Positions 33,301 to 44,304 of a stretch of 64,000 nucleotides of DNA are shown one piece after another (position 1 is the first letter of the stretch; every line of letters begins with the position of its first letter). A program made the translations under genes and the position numbers. The notes under the pieces were generated by a model, which ran no database searches, had not been told where the DNA came from, and saw nothing but the letters and a program-made list of their open reading frames with translations. The stretch covers positions 1,426,001 to 1,490,000 of the forward strand of contig NC_057322.1 in assembly GCF_000687475.1 (NCBI RefSeq), read 5' to 3'. The stretch is from Ustilaginoidea virens (Eukaryota > Ascomycota > Sordariomycetes > Hypocreales > Clavicipitaceae).

Positions 33301-33654
33301 CATGGCATGATGGAGCTGCACCTCGTTGTCGGACAAGCCAGAACCCAAGCGACTTGCTTGCGCGGATGCCGGACGATGGTCTGGGCCAGAATGCCCATAG
33401 CCCGAAGCACGGGGGGCCGTGTGGCACCCGACATCTGATATCGTATTCTATTCTATCCGGAAGGCGATCGAGACGCACTTTACATGGGTTGCAGTACTCC
33501 GTACAGCTCCCTGTCATGCCGGGGGGGGGGGGGTGGGTGTGGACCAGGGCCAGGGCAGCGTGCTCAAACGCCGGTTTTTGGTGTTGATCTTTTTTTTTTT
33601 TTTTTTTTTCCCCCAAGGCTTCTGCCAGCCCTTGTTTGTACCTGCCACTTCTTG

Positions 33655-33705
33655 TGGCGGGAATCATCACCCTGGGAATCATCACCCTGGGAATCATCAC
33701 CCTTT
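33655..33705 (+). repeat. 15-bp tandem repeat, three copies
   Basis: Three near-perfect copies of GGAATCATCACCCTG in tandem, in non-coding DNA. Confidence 0.9.
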
Positions 33706-34382
33706 GCATTGACTCGGTAGCCCGTGTTTGGTGGGTTGGTGGCCGACTGTGTCCATCCCTTTTTGTCAGCTTCGGATCACGCAACACTTACGGAAAGGGT
33801 TACAGAGGCGTAGAGGGAGGATACTTGAGATGAGCCGCGCGTTCAGGCGCTGGACTCCAGCCAGCCCAGGCACTGGCCTGCTTGTATACCTGCATCACCT
33901 GGATCAGGCTCTCGTCGCTGGGTTGAGGTGCAACCAGACACCACCCGCAAACGCCGTGGCCGCCACACCATGTACCGCGTTTGTCGTGGAGAGAGAATGG
34001 CCAGAGGAATTGGCCAGCTTGCCCTTTGCGTGCGCTGGCCAGCCGGAGCATCGTTGGGGATGCGCAAAAACCTGACATGTGAAGCATCACGGTGGACAAG
34101 CACCAGGTTACAGTGACGATCAATACTAATACTCCCGTGCTCCGTACGGAGCACATTGCAAAGACACCAGACATGCTCGCAGCAGGCGGACAAACATGGA
34201 GCGCATTGCGCGCTGCAAACAAGCTTGAGGACACACGCACCTCCCGTCTGGTGGTTGCCGGTGGTGCAGCACGCTTCAAATTTACAGCGCATCACGCGCT
34301 GGCGGCTTGTGGTTGACCGTTGTGCTCGCCGGGCAGCCGGCATCGAGGTCAACCGTCAGAAATGGGCAGCTTCCTGACAGCT

Positions 34383-34412
34383 GGTTGGCGGTTGGCGGTT
34401 GGCGGTTGGCCT
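34383..34412 (+). repeat. GGTTGGC tandem repeat
   Basis: About four tandem copies of a 7-bp unit. A second small array of ACAACGC units lies at about 34473-34500. Confidence 0.85.
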
Positions 34413-35572
34413 GACGTGGCTGTCGAGGGACGGTCCAGTCCAGTCCAGCCATCTTCCCCTCCCCGTCCAACAACGCACAACGCACAACGCACAACGCATC
34501 GCACCAGACTTCAACGGTGGACCCTCCCCCCAAAACGACCAAGTACAGAGGTACAGCTTGCTTGCGTCAGGCAAGAACAAAATCTCGCCGGCTGGTGACC
34601 CGTTCGCTAGTCATTGGCCGCAAGGGCCAGCGCCTTGGCAGCCCCTGCGCCGAACTCCACAGTCCACGTAACCACTTGTTGGTTGGTGCTGCTTTGCTGC
34701 TTCACCTGTTTGTGGTCCCGCGCGCGTACGTACCTGCGTTGCATCGCATTAACAGGTCAACCAGGTACTCCGTACCCTCCTAGACCTAGGCCCAGACGGT
34801 ATACTGCTACGGAGTTTAGTCAACGTAGGTCCAAAGTACCGCTCTGGCGCGTCTTGACCGCACCTTCCCCTACACACCGCCGTCCACCTGTCAAGAAGGG
34901 TCATCCATAATCTTCACCCCACCACCCCACCTACCCACCTACCCACCCGCCCACACCCCCCTCGCAACTCACACACCCCGCCCTTGAATCCTGCCAGTAA
35001 TACCAGACAGACCATTTTTGTCTTGGCCCAGGTTCCTGACCAGACGCCTCGCAGGTGCAAGTTCTAGATGTCGGGACTGTCGACAACGGCTGGCATCCCC
35101 CCTCGCTCCCTATTTCTACCTCGTCTACCCGCCCTTCCCTTTTCCGCTTCTGCTTTTCGCTTCCTGCTCACTCGTCTTTACTTTTCCTGTCCTGTACGCA
35201 AAGGCCTCAGTTGCCCTTCTTTTCACCACCAGCCCAGACTCATCTCTGGTCACCCGTTTGACTTTGAGCTGCGGCAGCGCGTTCTTTAGCTGCTTGCACA
35301 AACCACTGTCCTTAACTCTACTTGCGTCTTTGACAGACTGCATTAGAACGAACTCTCCTTTACGGACGGCCTTTGCTTGCACCTCGAAGCTGCGTTTATA
35401 CTCTCTCTCTCATTCTTGATTCTTCTCTTCTCTTCTGGCGCTGTACTCGGTACAAGCAAAGCCATCAACGATAAAGGAACCACAAGTTGCTGAATCGACT
35501 TGCCCTGCGCACCAAACCAAACCAGTCCTGAAAAGTAGATCCATCACCGACTCACCAGCAGCTCAGCTTTTT

Positions 35573-35575
<3 letters not shown>

Positions 35576-35608
<33 letters not shown>
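35576..35608 (+). repeat. (TA)n dinucleotide run in the GH128 leader
   Basis: About 16 TA units end 17 bp before the start codon, so they probably lie in the 5' untranslated leader or core promoter of the GH128 gene. Confidence 0.9.
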
Positions 35609-35613
<5 letters not shown>

Positions 35614-35624
35614 TCTCAACCACA

Positions 35625-36722
35625 ATGTACACCAAGATCGCTGCTTTGGCTGGCGCCCTGGCCATCGTCGACCAGGCTGCCGCCTTCAATGTCCACCGCG
35701 GTCACAGACACCAGAAAAAGGACGGTGTAGTCGTTTGGGAAACTCTTGTCAAGACCGTCTACGTTACCGATTCCCCCGCTGCACAACCCTCTAAACCCCC
35801 CAGCAATATTGACGTAGCGTTGGATGTTGTCGCTATCCCTACCCTGCCCGCCGTGGTCGACGCTCCCGTTCAGAAAGCCCCTAGCAGTCCCGCCGCTGCC
35901 TCGCCTGCCAAGGGTGGAAGCAGCAGTGGAGGCTCGTCTCAGGGCTCGTCCAAGGATTCGTCCAAAGGTTCTTCCGCAGGGTCCTCCGCAAGCTCCGGCG
36001 GTCCTGGCTTCTCTGGCAAGCGTGGTCTGGCTTACAACGACCCTCTCCTGGCCAACCTCTTCGGAGCCGCTTGCAAGAATTGTGGCTGGGCCTACAGCTG
36101 GGGCAAATACCCTGGCTCCCTAGACTCCAAGTACAGCTTCGTCCCCATGCTCTGGGGTCTCAAGGAAGTGTCCAACTGGGACTCGGCGGCCACGTCGGCC
36201 ATCGCCAATGGAGCCAAGGCTCTCTTTTCATTCAACGAGCCGGACAACCGCGGCCAGGCTGACATGACTCCCAGCGTTGCCGCGGACGCCCATGTGCAGT
36301 ATATGAACAAGTACGCCGACAAGGCCCTCATCGGCGCCCCTGCCGTCAGCAACAGCAACCTTGCGGGCGAGGGTCTGGACTGGCTCAAGAACTGGGTCAA
36401 GCAATGCGAGGCCAAGGGCTGCAAGTATCACTTTTGCAACGTTCACTGGTACTCCCCCGCCTCTGCTATTGACAGCCTTTTCGACCACATCAAGCAGGCG
36501 CACCAGATTTGTGGCGGAAAGCCCGTCTGGCTGACCGAGTTTGCTCCCATCGACGCAAGTCCTAGCCAGATCGCCAGCTTCCTGGAGCAGGCCATCCCCA
36601 AGCTCGAGTCTATCGACTACCTGCATGCCTACTCTTACTTTATGGTCTCTACCGATGCCGACAGGCTGCTTTCCTCCTCATCTTCCCTCAGCACCATTGG
36701 TCAGACGTATGCCAGCCTATAA
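35625..36722 (+). CDS. Secreted GH128 protein (Asl1-like, glycan-binding cell-wall hydrolase)
   Basis: A single exon encodes 365 residues. The first 20 form a signal peptide (MYTKIAALAGALAIVDQAAA). A Pro/Ala segment and a Ser/Gly linker (about residues 95-130) follow, then the catalytic domain beginning KRGLAYND and ending with the sequence AYSYFMVSTDADRLL. The GH128 signature is present: FSFNEPDNRGQADM with the acid/base Glu205, HWYS, and WLTEFAP with the nucleophile Glu305. The family includes fungal beta-1,3-glucanases and the yeast Asl1 wall protein; both catalytic residues are kept, so activity on beta-1,3-glucan is likely. The long Ser-rich linker would be O-glycosylated. A kex-type KR precedes the catalytic domain. 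No GPI signal is visible. Confidence 0.93.
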   Translation: MYTKIAALAGALAIVDQAAAFNVHRGHRHQKKDGVVVWETLVKTVYVTDSPAAQPSKPPSNIDVALDVVAIPTLPAVVDAPVQKAPSSPAAASPAKGGSSSGGSSQGSSKDSSKGSSAGSSASSGGPGFSGKRGLAYNDPLLANLFGAACKNCGWAYSWGKYPGSLDSKYSFVPMLWGLKEVSNWDSAATSAIANGAKALFSFNEPDNRGQADMTPSVAADAHVQYMNKYADKALIGAPAVSNSNLAGEGLDWLKNWVKQCEAKGCKYHFCNVHWYSPASAIDSLFDHIKQAHQICGGKPVWLTEFAPIDASPSQIASFLEQAIPKLESIDYLHAYSYFMVSTDADRLLSSSSSLSTIGQTYASL

Positions 36723-37610
36723 AGGGCGGCCTGATCTTTTTTTTTTTTTTTTTTTTTCAACGTCTTTACGAACACTCGCTAGGGATACCCCGCATTTTTT
36801 TGATTCTGATTCTCATCTTTCATTGACGCTTTTTTTTCCCTGGTTGCTTTGTCGGTCATGGATATATCATAGACCCCCTCGGGAGGGGCGTCTGGACTTT
36901 TTCGCAAGGTTGCATGTACGGTTGAGAAGCTATGGCGCTGCTATCATGTTCCATTCTCATGTATATAGTTGGCCAATCCTGCCAGTAGCCGTTGGTCTCC
37001 CATCGTTTCAAGGAGCGGTGGGAGGACGTGGCGGTCGTCAATAATGGGGGAGCGGGCACAAAACCAGACGTTTTGTTGCTTGGTTCCCTCATATATTACA
37101 GATGGTCTTTTCTTGTCTTTTACTTCCTTCCTTTTTCCCTTGTCTCTCTCAGATGTCCCTGGGGGCATGTTCTGTCTAGTGCTGGCTGCGCCCTACTCTC
37201 GTTGATTCCTCACCAAGGGCAGCCCAGCCAGGGCACATGAGAAACGCAAACGCCACTGCATACATGAACCGGCATGAATCCACGTGAGACTGGAGTGTCG
37301 CGACACGACGTCTCGGGGGCGTGATTCACCAGGCGGGCGTGTGTCGGGGGTCAAGGGACGACGGGACTTAGCATAGATGATGACGAGCCACGACAATCGA
37401 TGCCGTTCTGAAGCTGCTGCGACGTGACCGTGAAACCTGGGCCTGTACACAGCTCCGTGCCGAGCCAGACTCTGCGAGACGCGCATGCTGCCGTGGCAAG
37501 ACCAGGTTCGTCCATGCGACCAACTAATGCTCGGCCAAGTCGGCGCTGCAGCCGGCGTGACAGCCACGACCGCGGTCTCAGTCTTGGCCAATCAGACGCC
37601 TGTTTCTACC
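36723..37610. other. 3' region of GH128 and spacer
   Basis: A T run at 36737-36757 and further T-rich segments follow the stop. No gene is seen. Confidence 0.5.
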
Positions 37611-37640
37611 AGGAAGCCTAGGAAGCCTAGGAAGCCTGGT
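37611..37640 (+). repeat. AGGAAGCCT tandem repeat
   Basis: Nearly three tandem copies of the unit AGGAAGCCT(A) directly precede the degenerate AT-rich repeats. Confidence 0.85.
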
Positions 37641-37885
37641 GAAAATCCACTTGGGGAGGAATTGTACAAATCACGGATAAATCCAGAAAGAATGTACTAG
37701 CAGATCGCACAATCGCGACATGGCGAAACCAGTAGGAAAATCTAGAGTAAAAACAAAACCCACTAGTGGAGAATCACGAGATTTGCCAGTAAAATGCAGT
37801 GAAAAAAGAAAAAAAGTCCACCAGGGACAAACCGCGTTCTTACCGGTAAAAAAAACCCAGGGCAAAAAACCCCACACCACGGTTT
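37641..37885 (-). repeat. Degenerate AT-rich tandem repeat, period about 55 bp
   Basis: Successive blocks share the order CCAC..G(T)GG, then A(C)CG, then TTxCCxGTAAAA (for example 37759-37795 and 37817-37850). Partial units lie on both sides. Divergence between units is high, so this is an old array. It is markedly more AT-rich than its flanks. Confidence 0.55.
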
Positions 37886-37908
37886 AAAAACCGAGTCCTA
37901 GACGTAAG

Positions 37909-37940
37909 GCGCGTCGCGTCGCGTCGCGTCGCGTCGCGTG
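37909..37940 (+). repeat. GCGTC pentanucleotide repeat
   Basis: Six tandem GCGTC units abut the AT-rich repeat block. Confidence 0.9.
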
Positions 37941-38622
37941 TCTCGGCGGCCCGCGACGGCATGTCCTCCATCGGGTCAAGCGGCGGCGCCCAAGACTCGG
38001 CGGGGAAGGTTGGAGCAGGTTCGCGGGTGGATGGCTATGGACGGGAGGTGGACGGATGCTCACGGTACATGGGTGGATGCATATTCCACGGCAGGCAGAT
38101 GCATGTCCACGGCAGGCAAAAGACGCACGCAACGCAACGTCTTCCCCCCGACGCCCACGCACGAGGCCGCCGTCTGGTGCCAGGTTCCGCTCCGCCCGCC
38201 GCGTTGGATGACTTGGGGTTGGCGGTGAGTGTGGCCGGCTGGGTGCCCGTTGCGGGTGGGCGCTCGACGCGGCCGGGTGGAGGGTATGGCAGCGACTGAG
38301 GGGGGCTGGCATGGTAATCTGGCGCCGTGAGGAATGGGAAGCCGTGGCCTTTTGCGTGAAAGGATCCGGCGGCATTGCGGTGGCGATGGCGATGGATGGG
38401 TGCCTGCGCGACACGTAGTCGGTTGACGACGATGCCGCCCGTGGTCTAGATACCGCTTGTGGGTGGCTGCACATCAAAGAACGTGGCCGAGACTCAGTTC
38501 AGGGTACAGCGGCAGCAATAGGAGCCGCGCTCTCGCTCAAGATTTCTCGCAAGTCGCACACAAAGATCGCGGACAAAAGCACCGCGTCCACTGACAAGAC
38601 CGCATCCCCCCCCCCCACCAGC
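37941..38622. other. Spacer before QNS1 3' end
   Basis: Frames on both strands (for example 37884-38477 minus) are low-complexity Pro/Arg/Ser translations of repetitive GC-rich DNA. No gene is supported. Confidence 0.5.
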
Positions 38623-41510
38623 TCAGCTTGGTCGTTCCGGCCTCTGCTTGCCCTGCGCCAGCCTTGCAACTTCGCGGTCGATCCTTTTGAAGCTCCAGCT
38701 CTTCCAGAACGGCGGGTCTAAAACATGCTCGTCAGCGAGGAACGTGCCTGGCATCAGCCGTACGGGGGGAGAGCCTGGCTCACAGAGAAAGGGGCGCAGA
38801 TCAAACCGGTTCGAGTCGCACGAGTAGCCTTGGCAGACGTCAGCACGAGCGCGCACGGGGGCTTTTTGGCTCAGAGAATCGGAATCTTACTGTTGCAGTG
38901 CAGCGACGCCGTGAGGGTTTCCCTCTTGTGAGCGTTGATGGCGCTGCAGGCAAAGGTCAGCGCGTGACCGAGCCACGTCTTGCCTGGTAGAGAAATGTCC
39001 GAGCTCCTGCTTACACAAAGTGGTGGAAGGCCTTGACCTTGTCCGCAATCGCGGCGGGTTCCAGGGACGGAGCGTCGTCGACCTCGTCGCCGTCTTTGCC
39101 CCACAGCCGCACCAGGTGCATAAACATGGAGTAGGGCCCCATCTTCCTCTCCTTGCGGAGGCGCCCAAACAAGGTGAGCTCGGCGTAGCTCATGCCCATG
39201 TCGGCCTCGTCGCTCTGGCAGTACTCTTCCGTGACGGGCTCGAGCTCGGCCGTCGGGGTCGCCTTGAGCGTCTCGTCCAGGACGGGGAGCGAGAATTCCT
39301 CCTTGGCCCACTCGAGGAGCCGGACGAGGTCTTGCTTGTCGACGGAGCCAATGGGCGAGATGTCGGCCGCGCTATTGTCCCACTTGGTAAAGTATCCGCG
39401 GAGTCTGTGTCGTTGTTAGAGTCGACGATATGTTTGACGGGGAGCCGGAAAAGGGGAGGGGGGGGGTTCGCACGACTCTCCCACGTTGCTGGAGCCGAGG
39501 ACAAGCAAATGGCCCCGCAGCTGGCGTTTGAGGGGTAGAAGCTGCGCGTACGTGTATGCTGCGACCATTCGAACGCGTGCCTTGGGATAGTTTTAGTAGC
39601 CAAGACAAGCTTGACAGCCCAGAGGCTGGGGGGGGGGGATGAATCACCTGGATATTCTGCAAACTCTTTCCCTCCTCGTCACTGCCGCCTTCCGTCTTGA
39701 AGTTGGGGTGGATGTCGAGATTCTCAGTCACCGCAGTCTTCATGGCGTCGTAGACCGGGTCGATGGACATTTCCAGGTGGTAGCTGCCGAGGCTGGCGGC
39801 TATGTCTCGGGCGCGCCGGCGCGTTTCGCTGGAGCTCACCCGGGCTCCCATGTAGACGGTATGCAAGACCCTGTGGCACAGCTCCTGGGCCGTCTTGGGC
39901 AGAGCCTGGTCGCCAAACAAGCGCTTGAGAGTATCGGTGACGGTCTTGTTGCCGGCATTCATGGCGTCAATGGCAATTCTAGCCATGGCGTGGACGAGGA
40001 CAGCCGTGGAGCAGGAATCCAGGCCTCCAGACAGCGGGATCAGGTACCCGCAGCTGCCCGACCGAGCAAGGTAGTCCCAGAGCCAGCATCCGGCTGCGAG
40101 TGCCAGCTCCTCAGCGACGTGGTGATATTTGGGTTCCCTGGGCAAGGTTGGGCGACGAGAGAGGTGGTCGTCGTCCAGGTCAGGGCTCAGCTCAAAGGGC
40201 GTGTGGATGCGGTGGTACGTCAGCGTCTTCCTGGCAGCCTGGAAGTTGCGCGACGAAATCTGCCTATGCGCGCGAATGTCTTCCAAGTCGATGGTTGCCG
40301 TCGCCACAGACACGTCCTCGAGGGTGAATTGGGGCGTTGCGGCCAGAAGCTCTCCATTTAGAAATATCATAGAACAGCCATCGTAGTACACTCGCTCGCC
40401 ATCGCAGCCTAAAACAACAGCACAGCAGCGACGAAAACAGCCAAAATGGGTCAGTAAGTTTTGCAGGCAGCATGCTGACGTTGTTTGGCTAGTTGGAAAG
40501 GGGGGGGGGGGGGCTTTTACCTTGCTGGTTACTGTACAGGTACAAGCCCCCGACCTTTTTGGATTGGGCTGCGATGAGCTGCACCCGATCGCCGAGCTTT
40601 TGCAGCTCGTAGTGGCTACTTGAGCCGTTGGAAAATATTTCTATGCCGCTGCGAGTTTTGTTGCGCATCAGCAGCGGTCCCGGGTCTCAGGCGTCAAGGG
40701 GCGAGGCGGTGCGGCGCGACATACTCGAGACTCTGCAGCACGGAGCCAGATTCGGGGGCCCACAGCTCTTCGCAGTACTCGCTTCCGTACGTCGAGTCCG
40801 GCGTGGAAAGCACCACGTCTCCAAAGGGCACATGGGTGGCCCCTTGCAGCTTTTGCAGCATACGAGGCAGATGGTACTCCTCCCATCCAGCCCGTTTCAT
40901 CCAAGGCGTGAACCAGCGCGTTTCTCGGTAGTTGCCTGCGAAAATAAAATAAAATAAATAAAACGTCATCTACACGGATGAAGATGGAAGTGGGTGCTGA
41001 GAAACATGTGGTCACCAACCTGTGTTGGCCAGGTCCATCTTTGGCCTGATGTAGAGAATCTTTCCGTTGCACAGCAGAACTCGGCAATTCCATATCGTGT
41101 TCCTGTGCTGGATCGGGCACGAGGTGTCGATCAGGATGCCGTGACAGCTCTCGTCGCTCATGATGCGCGCAAGCATCTCGAAGCTGTGCAGAAATACGTC
41201 GCTTTCCAGGAAGTCTGGCAGTCGAAAATCAGCAACCCGTCCGGGTCCAGAGTGAAGAATGCAGAATCAAGACAGGCACAGGCGCACTCACGGTCATTGC
41301 ACCCATAGCCGGTAATTTCGAGTTCCTGCAGAGTGTCACTGCTGATCCGGGCCACGCGGGAGCGAGCGACAAACGTACCGGTCCGACGCGGAGCCTGGCG
41401 CCCGCGGCCTTTGCTTGTCGGATCGACTCGATGATTCGAGCCGTGTTGCCCTCGAAATCCAACGCCCATTGCCTGAGGGAGCAGGTCGCGACAGTGATGC
41501 ACCGGCCCAT
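38623..41510 (-). CDS. qns1: Glutamine-dependent NAD+ synthetase
   Basis: Ten exons (41510-41379, 41325-41292, 41214-41020, 40935-40725, 40648-40521, 40408-39648, 39580-39474, 39404-39015, 38943-38891, 38828-38623) join in frame to 738 residues. The N-terminal nitrilase-type glutaminase domain has the triad Glu45 ([10 protein letters not shown]), Lys114 (RPKMDL) and Cys175 (YCEELW), the same numbering as I recall for yeast Qns1. The C-terminal synthetase has the PP-loop SGGLDS near residue 360, [24 protein letters not shown], and the end block [10 protein letters not shown]. The enzyme amidates deamido-NAD with ammonia from glutamine, the last step of NAD synthesis. All introns fit GT-AG; the intron at 39647-39581 starts GTGATT. 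One intron contains a G run (40500-40513). Confidence 0.95.
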
Positions 41511-42665
41511 GGTGCCGACTTTTGCTCGTGGACCGGGGAAGCGTCTTTTGCAATGCTGTTGATGAACGTGGAGGGAAGCCAGGGGCTGGGCAAGCGTCGT
41601 TTTCGCCGTGTAATCGAAGGTCGATGAAGGGAACGTAAACACGCAGTCCCCGATATTTGGGCACCTTTTTCCCGCTGCTTTGAAATTTCAAGTGCGAATA
41701 GTGTACACAAAGCCCTTAAGATATTAATATACCGTAATCGCAGTAATTGTATCTTTAATTATGTAGTCTTGTATTTAATTTAAGACGGAGAGATAATGCT
41801 GGGCGTCAAGTCGCAAAAGTCGTGGTAATGTGTGGTATGGAAAGCGTGCGGTTTAATAGCTGCTGACAGCAAAATGTGTGCGAAGGCATCGTCGATACTT
41901 TCTGTTTTAGGTTTAGTGGCGACTTCATGCTCTGTACTTGCTTATCGATGAAGGTGGGGGCGGGTCAAGGCTGCGGGGCCCGGGCAGCCTCCTGCGTCAA
42001 ATTAGGTCTAGCATGGAATGTGGGCCGGAATCCATGGGATCTGGCCGCGCTGTCAGTCACGTGGCACCTACCGCTAATCGGAGGCTTGGCCGTCCTTCGA
42101 CTACCAGGCTTCCCACGACGGCGGCTGTAGTCGCTAGCCGGCCATGTTTCTTACCGACTGGTTGTAGCCTATACCAAAACATCAGAATCAGGCCCTTCAG
42201 TGCTTTCCGTGATTGCGAACATGTAACGGAAGCAGACTAACCATGCACCTGCGTGGCTCCCTCCGCTTCCCCGACTGAAAGCAGCTGGTGCAGATTAGTA
42301 CGCTTCTCAGCAACAGACGCCTGGCCTCTTTCCAGAAATGGTCTTGGTCTTAGGATACGCACAGATTACCGCTGAAACGACACGTCTCCTGCTACCCGTC
42401 ACGGGAATCCCCACCAGCCCAGGGTCGGCAGCGCGACAACCAGCCCTGTAGGTGCAGGCTGGCCTTTTTCCCGCCTTGTTTCGTCCTTTGGCAATGCAAG
42501 GCCAGCATCTACGTCAGACACATCACGTGCGCCCGTGTGTACCGTCTTCCCACTGCAATGCGACTGTCAACACGTTACGGCTATGGATCATGATTATCCT
42601 CAAAGTCGCCCATGCGGGTTGCGGAACACATGTTGCAACTTGGACCCGTCCGCCCGTTGTCAAGG
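41511..42665. other. Intergenic region upstream of QNS1
   Basis: A relatively AT-rich stretch at 41700-41830 (GC well below the flanks) fits the QNS1 promoter. I see no gene. Confidence 0.5.
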
Positions 42666-44304
42666 CTACATCTCGTGCTCGCCTGCAAGGTTGACGACGC
42701 GCCCCTCCTCAGCTTCACGAGCATCCTGACCTTTCGCCCTGCCTTGAAAATACAGGTTGCCCTGGGCGCATTCCTGGGCAGTGGCGAGCGAGCTGTCGGG
42801 CGTGGACGGCGCCAAGGATCCCAGGCACGATCCTGGCCCGAGATGCCGCCCCCTTTGGTCGAGGCAGATGTTCAACGGTGAGGAGCTCCGCGTACCGGCA
42901 TTGTCTTTGGACGTGACCCATTGGATGACAATGGCAGAGAACAAGACTGCTTGCGGCCGTCAGGTAACGAGGGCATATGGCACTCGGACGGGAGAGAGAA
43001 AGGCGGGCGGCAGAATGCAAAAGGAAGGAAAGAAAACATACCGTCGCAGTTGCAGCTCATCAGGCATATCCAGCCTGGTTCTCCGTCCAGCGACACGAGC
43101 ACAGACAGGTTACTGTTTCTCACGACAAGTCAACCTCCTGCCCACAGAGTTCACGGCGAAAACATTCTGCTCAGCGTCTCCTACGTTATACTGCTCAGAA
43201 GCGCGCAAACAGAACCGCAAAAGGTTCGAAACGCAACAGTTCGAAGCCTCGTGTTCGCCGGGCTGTGCGGCATGTTTCTATAGGAATATAGGTCTGCGTC
43301 TTGCGTAAGCTGTCCATCACGGCAACTGCCTGACAAAGACAAGAACCTTACTGCGCAGAGGGATGAGGAAAAGCATGGTCAGGTACACATTTACCACTGC
43401 ATCAAAGGATATAAGCGGAATCATGGCCAAGCTCTTCATGCCAATGATGCACTGCCCGTCCTGGAATCTAGCTATGCGGCTGCGTGTTGGGTTTTCTGCG
43501 GGTAAGTCTTTGATCAAAGAACGCGACGGACAAGGGCAAGGTTCAGCATTCCATACAAGACAAAGTTGAGTATTACCACGGCCGCATATACGCCCAGCAT
43601 TCCCAACGAGTTGAAAATGTACAGCTTGGAACGGCTTCTTCTCTTCCGAGTACTGCGGACAATGTGCTGCTGCCGTTAGCTCCTTGTCCGCGAGACTGCA
43701 CATTGCCGGCGCTTCGTACCGCTTTTTCGACCAGAAACAGATACACAAACTTGGCAAGATTTAGCTTCGCCCGAACGTTGCCTCACAGACGAAAGCGAAA
43801 GCGAAGTGGGTGAAATTGCTCACAATCTAATTGATGTGTTAAGAAGGCGAAAACAGAAAAGAGACCCTGTTTTCAAGCTGGCTGACCAGAATACACACCT
43901 TGGTGGTCACGTAGCATGCGAGACAGAGAAGAATCGCAGCGTCACAAGTCTTTATGCTCAGGCTGACGCCCAAGGCATGCTGCAGGATCGCAGTGGCAAA
44001 CACAAAAACATACGAGTCGGCATAGATGGCAAACACCACTGGCAAAATAGTCAGCTCTCTTCCAACAAGCACAAAACACTCGGGTCGGACCAACGTACAC
44101 CACACGACAATGGGAAGCCGGGCCCAGGATCGAATCGCCAAGATTCTCTGCGCTTTGGCCACTGTCAGCAGACCCTTTCACTTGAACACGGCACCCCCCC
44201 CCCCCCCCCCCCCCCAGAGTAAGCCACCCGTCGGAAACGAACTGAAAAACAAACTCAACACACTCGCCGACAGCAAGGATACAGTCATAGCCATGACCCT
44301 TCCC
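42666..44304 (-). CDS. Fungal multi-pass integral membrane protein of unknown function
   Basis: At least seven exons. Firm ones are 43899 upstream to about 44165 (RELTILPVVFAIYADSYVFVFATAILQHALGV, CLACYVTTK), the exon starting 43749 (FVYLFLVEKA), an exon near 43650-43520 (SKLYIFNSLGMLGVYAAVVILNFVLYGMLNLAL), one ending 43352 (CIIGMKSLAMIPLISFDAVVNVYLTMLFLIPLR), 43293-43185 (NLYSYRNMPHSPANTRLRTVAFRTFCG), 43112-43042 (NLSVLVSLDGEPGWICLMSCNCD) and 42946-42666 (VLFSAIVIQWVTSKDN plus polar tail). Six or seven hydrophobic helices result. The IGMK..MIPLISFD and QWVTSKDN blocks recur in an uncharacterised ascomycete membrane-protein family, from memory. The start is uncertain; an ATG at 44304 followed by a hydrophobic segment is a candidate. 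A C run (about 44192-44215) lies in a presumed intron. Function is unknown. Confidence 0.7.

Larger units (their letters stand above)
26547..35624. other. 9-kb gene-poor region
   Basis: No gene can be supported with confidence. The stretch holds short frames in conflict on both strands, a 42-base T run (30282-30323), TTTC runs near 30897-30922, a G run near 30994-31003, and several C and T runs (32560-32574, 33592-33610). It also has small tandem repeats and TACTCCGTA-type palindromes near 32505, 33494, 34137-34154 and 34764. The last 700 bases before 35625 are C- and T-rich and probably form the promoter and long leader of the GH128 gene. A multi-exon gene could still be hidden at 26.7-28.6 kb. 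Confidence 0.5.

Noticed and set aside
37884..38477. 197-codon minus-strand frame
   Set aside because: Its translation is Pro/Arg/Ser low complexity from repetitive DNA, with no recognisable domain.
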